The notes beneath the pieces were generated by a model. That model searched no databases. It was not told where the DNA came from and saw only the letters and a list, made by a program, of their open reading frames with translations. Below, piece after piece: positions 1 to 6,305 of a DNA stretch of 6,305 nt. This stretch comes from an uncultured Candidatus Melainabacteria bacterium. GTDB lineage: Bacteria; Cyanobacteriota; Vampirovibrionia; Gastranaerophilales; Gastranaerophilaceae. A program made the translations under genes and the position numbers. The DNA is taken from NCBI GenBank assembly GCA_934773085.1, contig CAKVMU010000102.1:1-6305 (forward strand), in the 5' to 3' direction. The stretch's first letter is position 1. Every line of letters starts with the position of its first letter.

Positions 1-1
1 T

Positions 2-985
<984 letters not shown>

Positions 986-988
<3 letters not shown>

Positions 989-1023
989 GAATTAAGGGGG
1001 ACATGTTCCCCTCCTAATCCTTA
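986..1023 (+). promoter_or_regulatory. Long RNA hairpin spanning the rpoC1 stop codon and the rpoC1-rpoC2 gap
   Basis: Bases 986-1001 pair with 1006-1023 around the loop CATG (1002-1005). The inner stem is 995-1001 with 1006-1012, mostly G-C with one G-U. After a two-base bulge (CC at 1013-1014), the outer stem pairs 986-994 with 1015-1023, with one A-C mismatch and one G-U. The rpoC1 TAG stop (986-988) lies inside the left arm. No T run follows, so it is not a standard intrinsic terminator. A role in transcript processing, mRNA stability, pausing or setting the rpoC1/rpoC2 ratio is inference only. Confidence 0.6.
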
Positions 1024-1040
1024 AGTAGAAGTGAAATTGA

Positions 1041-1044
1041 AGGA
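1041..1044 (+). promoter_or_regulatory. Ribosome binding site deciding the rpoC2 start
   Basis: AGGA inside GAAGGAAA (1039-1046) lies ten bases before the ATG at 1055. The longer in-frame alternative, GTG at 1031, has only AGTAGAA in front of it, and the eight extra residues are not part of the conserved RpoC2 N-terminus. The ATG is therefore preferred. Confidence 0.65.
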
Positions 1045-1054
1045 AAATATAACT

Positions 1055-4000
1055 ATGGAAAATACTTATACACACAAAAGTCATACTCCTGAGTTCATTA
1101 ACAAACAAATGGACAAAAAAGGGTTGAACAAGCTTTTGGCTCAAATTTATCTTGAATTTGGCGGTGCGAAAACAGCTGAGCTTGCAGATACTCTTAAAAA
1201 CTTGGGATATAAATATGCAACAAGATCAGGTGTAACGATTTCTATTGCAGACCTTTCAGTTCCTGAATCAAAGAAAGAACTTTTGAAAGAGGCTGAAGCA
1301 GAAATTGAAAAATCAACAAACAGATATTTAAAAGGTGAAATTACCGAAGTTGAAAGATATACAAAAGTCATTGACACTTGGTCTGAAACAACAGCTAAGT
1401 TAACAGAACAAGTTGTTGAAAACTTTGACAGATTGAATCCGGTATATATGATGGCATTCTCCGGAGCGAGAGGTAACTTATCACAGGTTTCTCAGTTGGT
1501 AGGTATGAGAGGTTTGATGGCAGACGCACAAGGTCAGATTATCGACTTGCCGATTACTTCAAACTTTAAAGAAGGCTTGTCAGTTACTGAATACATCATT
1601 TCTTCATACGGTGCAAGAAAAGGTTTGGTAGATACAGCGTTGAAGACAGCTGACTCCGGTTATTTGACAAGACGTTTGGTTGACGTAGCTCAAGACGTTA
1701 TCATCCGTGCAGAAGATTGCGGTGGAGACAAATACATTAACATGAAGCCTATCTGTGATGGTGATACTATTATCGTTCCGTTGCTTGACAGATTATTGGG
1801 CAGAACTGTTGCTGAAGATATCTTGGATGAAGATGGAAAAACTGTTCTTGTTAAAAAGAATACAACATTAGACAGAAAAGATATTAAGAAAATTTCTCAC
1901 CTTAACCTTACTGAATTGAAAGTTCGTTCAGGTTTGACTTGTTCACTTGAATATGGTGTTTGTCAAAAATGTTATGGTTGGGCTCTTACAAGCCAAAAAT
2001 TGGTTGATGTTGGCGAAGCAATCGGTATTATCGCTGCTCAGTCAATCGGTGAACCTGGTACACAGCTTACAATGAGAACATTCCACACAGGTGGTGCGGT
2101 TGGTGTAAAAGAAGCTACAAGAGAAATTCATACAACTATTGATGGTACTGTTTCATCTAAGATTAAAACAAGAGAACTCAGAACTCGTCACGGTGATGTT
2201 GTAAAAGTTTCAATCTATGAAGCTGATGTTGAAATCGTTAACGGTAAGAAATCAGAATCATATCATATTCCGGCAGGTGCTACTGTATTCTTCGAAGACG
2301 GTCAAAAAGTCGCAAAAGATTACAAACTTGCTGAATTCAAACCGTCTGCAAATGATGCAGGTCGTTTGACAGAAAAAGCAACTAAGGATATTAACTCAGA
2401 TATGTCCGGTGAAGTTCTTTTCGAAGACTTTGTTGCTGATGAAAAGAAAGACAGACAAGGTAATATTTCCAGAACTGCCAACAAAAATGGTATCGTTTGG
2501 ATTATCGGTGGTGATGTTTATAACCTTCCAGGTGGTTCAAAAGTTCTTGTTGCTGACGAACAAAAAGTTAAAGCTGGTGATAAATTAGCCGAAACTCTTA
2601 TGATATCTGAACACGGTGGTGAAGTAAGATATGCAGAAGATTTGGAAGTTGAGACTATTAAATCTGGTAAAAACAAAGTTAACAAGATTGTTAAAGGTAA
2701 AGAAATTACAATCGTTATAGCATCATTGACTCCTGCAAATGCTACTTTTGAACAAACAAAGAAAGAACAATTGTGGACAGTTAAGAAAACAGGTGAAAAA
2801 TATATCGTTAAAGCTCCAATTGATACAACAGTTGAAAACGGTATGATTTTAGCTGAGTTAGTTGATGATGAATGTGCAGTTTCTTCATCAGGTGAAATCA
2901 GATACATTGATGTAGAAGTTGATGAAAATCAAATCGTAACAAAACCTGGTAACATAGTTTTTGTTCCGGAAGAAGTTCACCAAGTAAACAAAGATGCAAC
3001 TCTTAAAATGGTTGAAAATGGTACATTTGTTACTGCCGGTACAGAAGTTGTAAAAGATGTTTACTGTCATATTGACGGTATCGTTGAATTCAAAGAATTC
3101 AATGAAGTTATTCACGAAGTAACTATCAGACCAGGTGAAGCACACACATTATCAAGTGTTTCTGAACTTAAGGTTGAAGAAGGTGCTGTTGTTGAAGCAG
3201 GTACTACAATTGCTAAGGGTATAAAAGCAAAAGAAACTTCTATTGTTACAATCATGGAAATGGATTTTGATGACCTTGATATTGATGATTTGGATGAAGA
3301 AATTGATACAACTTCTTTAGACGATGATTCATTGGAAGACAAGCCTATTCAAATTTTGGTTAGACCTGTTCAACCTATGTATATTGAACCAAAAGAAGTT
3401 TCAATTAAGTTCAATACAACAGATGAATTGATTAATATCGTTCCTGTAACACAACTTCAGTTCAAAGACGGTGCAAGAGTAAGAAATCTTGACGGTGCTA
3501 CTTTGACAAGAACAAGTTTGGTTCTTCAAATGCAAGGTTACTTGTCACACTTGAAGGGTCTTGTTGAATTAGATCCTCAGGGTGAATTGAAAGTTGTTGT
3601 ATTGGAAACATTGATTGTACGTAGAGAATTAGAAGGCAACTCTAAGATGAACAGCTCATTGCAGACAGCTCTTCTTGTTGAAAACGGTCAAGTTATTGAA
3701 CCAAAAACTCCGGTTGCTAAAACTGAAGTATTGGCTATCAATGATGGTGTCGCTTCAATGAAGGGTGATGTTACTGAGTCAAGAAGATTGCTTCTAAACG
3801 GTGCAAATTATGAAACAACAATTGAAACAAAATCAAAACCTTCAGTTAAGAAAGGTGATTTTATCAAACTTGACACTGAGTTGGCTTCTTCTGGTGAAAA
3901 AGCTACTGTTTCAGGTAAGATTATTGATGTTTCAGCTAAATCAGTAACAATCAGAAATGGTCGTCCTTACTTAATCAGTCCAGGTACAATGTTACAGGTT

Positions 4001-4924
4001 GATGAAGGCTCATTGGTACTAAGAGGCGATATGCTTGCAACTCTCGTATTTGAAAGAGAAAAAACAGGCGATATCGTTCAAGGTCTTCCGAGAGTAGAAG
4101 AACTTCTTGAAGCAAGAAAACCAAAAGATTGTGCTATATTGGCAGAATCTGACGGTGTTGCAGAAATTGAAATTGAAGATGATGTTCCGAGATTATTCCT
4201 CGTATCAGATGAAGGCTCAAGAACAGAAATCAAATTTGCAATTGATGCAAGTATTGTTGTTCAAAACAAACAAAGAATCAAAAAAGGTCAACCGTTGACA
4301 AGTGGTCCTTTGAACCCGCACGACGTTATCAGACTTTGCGGTCCTGAGGAAGCTCAACAATACTTGGTTGATGAAGTTCAACGTGTATACCGTTCACAGG
4401 GTGTAGAAATCGCTGATAAACACATTGAAATTATTGTTCGTCAAATGACGAAAAAGGTTCGTGTAGTTGATTCAGGTGATACAAACTTACTTCCTGGTGA
4501 ACTTGTTGAAATTCAAACTTTTGAAAATGAAAACAAAGCTGTTAAAGAACATGACGGTCAAGAAGCAACTTGTGAATATATGTTGTTAGGTATTACTAAA
4601 GCTTCATTGAATACTGAAAGCTTTATTTCAGCAGCATCATTCCAAGAAACTACAAGAATCTTGACTGAAGCAGCTGTTGAAGGTAAGAAAGACTTGTTAA
4701 GAGGTTTGAAAGAAAACGTTATTATCGGTCGTCTTATCCCTGCAGGTACAGGTTTCCATCACCTTACTTTCGCTAATGAAGAGCGTGATAAAGAGGCTCA
4801 AAAAAGAGCCGCTCAAAGAAACCAAGCAAGAAAACCTTCTGCAATTTTAGAAGAAATTGAAGGAATGTTTGGTGCGCCGGAATTAGTTGGTGGAAACGAA
4901 ACTTCAAAGAAAGAAGAAGAGTAG
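1055..4924 (+). CDS. rpoC2: RNA polymerase beta-prime subunit RpoC2 (C-terminal half of split beta-prime)
   Basis: A complete 1289-residue protein that joins RpoC1 to form the catalytic large subunit of RNA polymerase. The N-terminus (FINKQMDKKGLNKLL, ATRSGVTISIADL) resembles plastid and cyanobacterial RpoC2. In order: NPVYMMAFSGARGN from residue 128 leads into the F-loop; the bridge helix is at about 179-214 (GARKGLVDTALKTADSGYLT). The second zinc site is C222, C296, C303 and C306. The trigger loop QSIGEPGTQLTMRTFHTGG ends at 347, with M340, R341 and H344 as the substrate-contacting residues. An SI3-type insertion occupies about 351-1004. The second part of the trigger loop then resumes with GLPRVEELLEARKPK from 1010. 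The conserved C-terminal region contains HIEIIVRQMTKKV, ASFQETTRILTEAA and LIPAGTGF, and the tail is charged. The gene lies 66 bases after rpoC1, presumably in the same transcript, and is closed by a terminator. All key catalytic and metal-binding residues are present. Subunit identity is near certain; only the start (ATG 1055 against GTG 1031) is debatable. Confidence 0.97.
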   Translation: MENTYTHKSHTPEFINKQMDKKGLNKLLAQIYLEFGGAKTAELADTLKNLGYKYATRSGVTISIADLSVPESKKELLKEAEAEIEKSTNRYLKGEITEVERYTKVIDTWSETTAKLTEQVVENFDRLNPVYMMAFSGARGNLSQVSQLVGMRGLMADAQGQIIDLPITSNFKEGLSVTEYIISSYGARKGLVDTALKTADSGYLTRRLVDVAQDVIIRAEDCGGDKYINMKPICDGDTIIVPLLDRLLGRTVAEDILDEDGKTVLVKKNTTLDRKDIKKISHLNLTELKVRSGLTCSLEYGVCQKCYGWALTSQKLVDVGEAIGIIAAQSIGEPGTQLTMRTFHTGGAVGVKEATREIHTTIDGTVSSKIKTRELRTRHGDVVKVSIYEADVEIVNGKKSESYHIPAGATVFFEDGQKVAKDYKLAEFKPSANDAGRLTEKATKDINSDMSGEVLFEDFVADEKKDRQGNISRTANKNGIVWIIGGDVYNLPGGSKVLVADEQKVKAGDKLAETLMISEHGGEVRYAEDLEVETIKSGKNKVNKIVKGKEITIVIASLTPANATFEQTKKEQLWTVKKTGEKYIVKAPIDTTVENGMILAELVDDECAVSSSGEIRYIDVEVDENQIVTKPGNIVFVPEEVHQVNKDATLKMVENGTFVTAGTEVVKDVYCHIDGIVEFKEFNEVIHEVTIRPGEAHTLSSVSELKVEEGAVVEAGTTIAKGIKAKETSIVTIMEMDFDDLDIDDLDEEIDTTSLDDDSLEDKPIQILVRPVQPMYIEPKEVSIKFNTTDELINIVPVTQLQFKDGARVRNLDGATLTRTSLVLQMQGYLSHLKGLVELDPQGELKVVVLETLIVRRELEGNSKMNSSLQTALLVENGQVIEPKTPVAKTEVLAINDGVASMKGDVTESRRLLLNGANYETTIETKSKPSVKKGDFIKLDTELASSGEKATVSGKIIDVSAKSVTIRNGRPYLISPGTMLQVDEGSLVLRGDMLATLVFEREKTGDIVQGLPRVEELLEARKPKDCAILAESDGVAEIEIEDDVPRLFLVSDEGSRTEIKFAIDASIVVQNKQRIKKGQPLTSGPLNPHDVIRLCGPEEAQQYLVDEVQRVYRSQGVEIADKHIEIIVRQMTKKVRVVDSGDTNLLPGELVEIQTFENENKAVKEHDGQEATCEYMLLGITKASLNTESFISAASFQETTRILTEAAVEGKKDLLRGLKENVIIGRLIPAGTGFHHLTFANEERDKEAQKRAAQRNQARKPSAILEEIEGMFGAPELVGGNETSKKEEE
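2105..4066 (+). other. SI3-type insertion within the RpoC2 trigger loop (about residues 351-1004)
   Basis: As I recall, in bacteria lacking the insertion, such as Thermus, only about eight residues separate HTGG from QGLPRV. Here about 650 residues intervene. The segment holds repeated modules of the pattern hydrophobic-V-x-E/D-x-G-x-x-V-x-x-G-x-x-L-A, typical of sandwich-barrel hybrid motifs. Examples lie at residues 403-428, 489-515, 583-605, 632-668, 699-723, 872-904 and 970-1000. The size matches the very large SI3 known from cyanobacterial RNA polymerases, where it forms an arch from the active site towards sigma. Module borders are by eye. Confidence 0.85.
3263..3340 (+). other. Acidic linker inside the SI3 insertion (RpoC2 residues 737-762)
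   Basis: Fifteen of 26 residues are Asp or Glu, including the internally repetitive stretch DDLDIDDLDEE followed by DDDSLED. It sits between two barrel-like parts of SI3 and is likely an exposed flexible or short helical linker. The reading frame and codon use continue smoothly across it, so it is not a frameshift artefact. Confidence 0.75.
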
Positions 4925-4942
4925 GATATTAAGAGTAATATA

Positions 4943-4973
4943 AGAGCTTCGGTTTACCGAGGCTCTTTTTTTT
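4943..4973 (+). terminator. Rho-independent terminator after rpoC2
   Basis: A ten-base-pair stem pairs 4943-4952 with 4957-4966, with a single G-U pair (4948 with 4961) and the four-base loop TTTA. A run of eight T follows, overlapping the stem base (4966-4973). It starts 18 bases after the rpoC2 stop and should end the rpo operon, separating it from the ATPase-folD pair. Confidence 0.92.
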
Positions 4974-4974
4974 A

Positions 4975-4983
4975 TGTTATGAT
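4975..4983 (+). promoter_or_regulatory. Possible extended -10 promoter for the ATPase-folD unit
   Basis: TGTTATGAT fits the extended -10 pattern TGnTATAAT with one mismatch in the hexamer. It begins two bases after the terminator T run. A transcript starting about seven bases downstream would have a leader of roughly 15 bases that still contains the ribosome binding site at 4992. The -35 region would fall inside the terminator stem and does not resemble TTGACA. An AT-rich region gives such matches by chance, so this is tentative. Confidence 0.3.
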
Positions 4984-4991
4984 TAATAAAA

Positions 4992-4996
4992 AGAGG
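4992..4996 (+). promoter_or_regulatory. Ribosome binding site supporting the TTG start of the ATPase
   Basis: AGAGG lies eight bases before TTG at 5005. No in-frame ATG exists at a sensible position. The P-loop begins only nine residues into the protein, as is normal for this family, so the TTG start is well supported. Confidence 0.7.
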
Positions 4997-5004
4997 TTTT
5001 AATT

Positions 5005-5760
5005 TTGACTATAAAAATAGCTGTTACGGGAAAAAGTGGAAGTGGTAAAACGACTGTTTGTAAGGGGTTATTAAATGTAATAAAGGAGTATTTCCCTGAA
5101 AAAACAATTTTGTTGTTTGATAATGATTTGTCTGGTGAACTGGGGCATTCTTTTGGTTTGGATATCAGAAATACAATTTACGGTATTAGAAGTGGAAAAC
5201 ACGAATATCGTACGGGAATTCCTCAACACATGACGAAGCAAGAGTATATTGAGTGGGCAATGGAAGATATTATTGTCTCCTTGGACGAAAATGTTGATAT
5301 CATTGTTTCTTGGCTAGTTGGTTCAAGAGATTGCAGATGCCCTATTACAGGACAAATAAATGTTGCTTTGCAGAAATTGATTGAACGCTATGATTTTGTT
5401 ATTTTTGACTGTGAGTATGATTTAAAATATTTGAACCAGCTTGTGGATGTTGATGTAGACTTGGCTTTGATTATTGCTAATCCGACTATTGAATCTATTC
5501 ATTTAGCACAGAGAATTGACGAATATTCAGCAAAATACGCAGCAGGCGGACAATTGGGTGTGATTATAAATAAAGCGGAAAATATTGATATGACAGACAT
5601 TCATGAATTCGCAAAAAAATCTGATATGGAAATTTTAGGCTCAATTCCTCTTGATGAAAATATTGTTAAAGGTTCAGTTGATAGAAATTCTAATATGGTG
5701 ACAGAAGCTATCAAACACTTATATACGAGACTAAATTTACCGCAGGAGAACAATAGATGA
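5005..5760 (+). CDS. CooC-type P-loop ATPase (MinD/ParA-like, SIMIBI class), possible nickel-insertion ATPase
   Basis: A cytosolic 251-residue nucleotide-binding protein with no signal peptide or membrane segment. It opens with a beta strand and a deviant Walker A loop, GKSGSGKTT at residues 9-17, with signature Lys10 and P-loop Lys15. LLFDND at 36-41 supplies the first conserved Asp. C110-R-C112 is the CxC motif that in the CooC family (carbon monoxide dehydrogenase maturation) holds a metal ion between two monomers. The switch II region VIFDCEYD (132-139) keeps the Asp and Glu but lacks the AG-x-EH residues I would expect in classic CooC. ANPTIESIHLAQRI (158-171), VIINKAE (186-192) and IPLDENI near the C-terminus match the rest of the fold. 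In CooC, ATP hydrolysis drives nickel insertion into carbon monoxide dehydrogenase or acetyl-CoA synthase; no such client is in view, so the role here is unknown. The gene starts 31 bases after a terminator and overlaps folD by four bases. The fold is certain; CooC orthology is likely but unproven. Confidence 0.85.
   Translation: MTIKIAVTGKSGSGKTTVCKGLLNVIKEYFPEKTILLFDNDLSGELGHSFGLDIRNTIYGIRSGKHEYRTGIPQHMTKQEYIEWAMEDIIVSLDENVDIIVSWLVGSRDCRCPITGQINVALQKLIERYDFVIFDCEYDLKYLNQLVDVDVDLALIIANPTIESIHLAQRIDEYSAKYAAGGQLGVIINKAENIDMTDIHEFAKKSDMEILGSIPLDENIVKGSVDRNSNMVTEAIKHLYTRLNLPQENNR
5744..5748 (+). promoter_or_regulatory. Ribosome binding site of folD within the end of the ATPase gene
   Basis: AGGAG lies eight bases before the folD ATG at 5757. 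It sits inside the last codons of the upstream gene, which fits translational coupling through the ATGA overlap. Confidence 0.8.
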
Positions 5761-6305
5761 TATTAGACGGAAAGAAAGTATCTTTGAAAGTTTTAGAGCA
5801 GGTAAAAGAAAAGGTTTCTCAACTTGAAAAGAAACCTCATCTGGTTGTGATTCTCGTGGGTGACAATCCTGCAAGCAAAATTTATGTAAAAAATAAGCAA
5901 AAAGCCGCATGGAAAGTTGGTATTATATCAACTGTAGTCGAAATGAGTTCTGATGTATCAGAAGAAGAATTGCTGAATAAAATTTATGAACTAAATAAAC
6001 GCAATGATGTGACCGGAATATTGGTTCAATTACCATTGCCTCCTCATATTGACAGAAACAAGGTTGTTACGGCTATATCTCCGATGAAAGATGTTGACGG
6101 TTTTACGCCGGAAAATGTCGGGAAGTTGGTTATTGGAATGGAACCTTATTTTTATCCTGCAACACCTCAAGGAATTTTAATGTTGTTGGATGAGTATGGT
6201 ATACAGATTGAAGGTAAAAATGCCGTTGTCATTGGGCGTTCAAATATTGTAGGCAAACCGATGGCTCAAATGCTTTTAAAACGAAATGCGACAGTTACGA
6301 TGTGT
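5757..6305 (+). CDS. folD: Bifunctional methylenetetrahydrofolate dehydrogenase/cyclohydrolase FolD, N-terminal part (3' end outside window)
   Basis: The first 183 codons are present without a stop. FolD oxidises 5,10-methylene-THF to methenyl-THF with NADP (or NAD), then hydrolyses it to 10-formyl-THF for purine and formyl-Met-tRNA synthesis. It acts in the cytosol, usually as a dimer. Motifs in order: ILDGKKVS at 2-9 and VGDNPASKIYVKNKQKA at 34-50, with catalytic Tyr43 and Lys47 (the family's YxxxK). GILVQLPLP follows at 87-95, and MKDVDGFTPENVGKL at 110-124 contains the folate-contacting Asp. PATPQGI at 134-140 is next, and the dinucleotide-binding segment VVIGRSNIVGKPMA at 157-170. The family is usually about 280-290 residues, so about 100 C-terminal residues lie beyond the window. 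The start is fixed by the ATGA overlap with the ATPase stop, a good ribosome binding site and the normal N-terminus. Co-transcription with the ATPase is very likely. Confidence 0.97.
   Translation, partial: MILDGKKVSLKVLEQVKEKVSQLEKKPHLVVILVGDNPASKIYVKNKQKAAWKVGIISTVVEMSSDVSEEELLNKIYELNKRNDVTGILVQLPLPPHIDRNKVVTAISPMKDVDGFTPENVGKLVIGMEPYFYPATPQGILMLLDEYGIQIEGKNAVVIGRSNIVGKPMAQMLLKRNATVTMC

Noticed and set aside
1031..1054. GTG at 1031 as the rpoC2 start, adding eight residues
   Set aside because: It lacks a good ribosome binding site, while ATG 1055 has AGGA at suitable spacing and matches the family N-terminus.
2518..2907. A 129-codon open frame on the minus strand within rpoC2, and shorter ones elsewhere in rpoC1 and rpoC2
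   Set aside because: They lie wholly opposite strongly conserved coding sequence and show no recognisable protein features.
3086..3103. Tandem GAATTCAAA/GAATTCAAT direct repeat
   Set aside because: It encodes in-frame EFKEFN in a normal stretch of SI3, and a single nine-base near-repeat in AT-rich coding sequence is expected by chance.
4979..5002. Mini open frame MINKKRF upstream of the ATPase
   Set aside because: Seven codons with no ribosome binding site; it spans the ATPase ribosome binding site and is most likely chance.

Overview
This window looks like chromosomal DNA from an AT-rich member of the cyanobacterial lineage. The best guess is a non-photosynthetic one (Melainabacteria/Vampirovibrionia, for example a gut Gastranaerophilales). 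The lineage evidence is that the RNA polymerase beta-prime polypeptide is split into two genes, rpoC1 and rpoC2, at the junction used by cyanobacteria and plastids, and that RpoC2 carries a very large insertion in its trigger loop. The narrower placement is inferred from the low GC content and the gene neighbours; no photosynthesis gene is visible either way.

Layout, all on the + strand. (1) 2-988: the C-terminal half of rpoC1 (gamma subunit), with the catalytic NADFDGDQ motif. (2) 989-1054: a short intergenic stretch. A long hairpin (986-1023) overlaps the rpoC1 stop codon, and a ribosome binding site follows for rpoC2. (3) 1055-4924: complete rpoC2 (beta-prime subunit, 1289 aa), with about 650 residues of SI3-type insertion. 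(4) 4943-4973: a strong intrinsic terminator ending the rpo operon. (5) 5005-5760: a complete CooC-type P-loop ATPase with a CxC metal-binding motif and a TTG start. (6) 5757-6305: the first 183 codons of folD, overlapping the ATPase stop codon by ATGA and running off the window.

RpoC1 and RpoC2 together rebuild one beta-prime subunit. RpoC1 supplies the lid, clamp helices and catalytic aspartates. RpoC2 supplies the F-loop, bridge helix, second zinc site, trigger loop and C-terminal domain. After the terminator, a second transcription unit begins that pairs a putative nickel-maturation-type ATPase with the folate one-carbon enzyme FolD. The tight coupling suggests co-expression, but the ATPase's client is not visible here.

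No tRNA, rRNA, CRISPR array, insertion sequence or phage gene was seen, and I found no convincing evidence of a new multi-gene system. The points most worth a second look are the SI3 insertion with its acidic linker, the rpoC1-rpoC2 intergenic hairpin, and the CxC-bearing ATPase next to folD.
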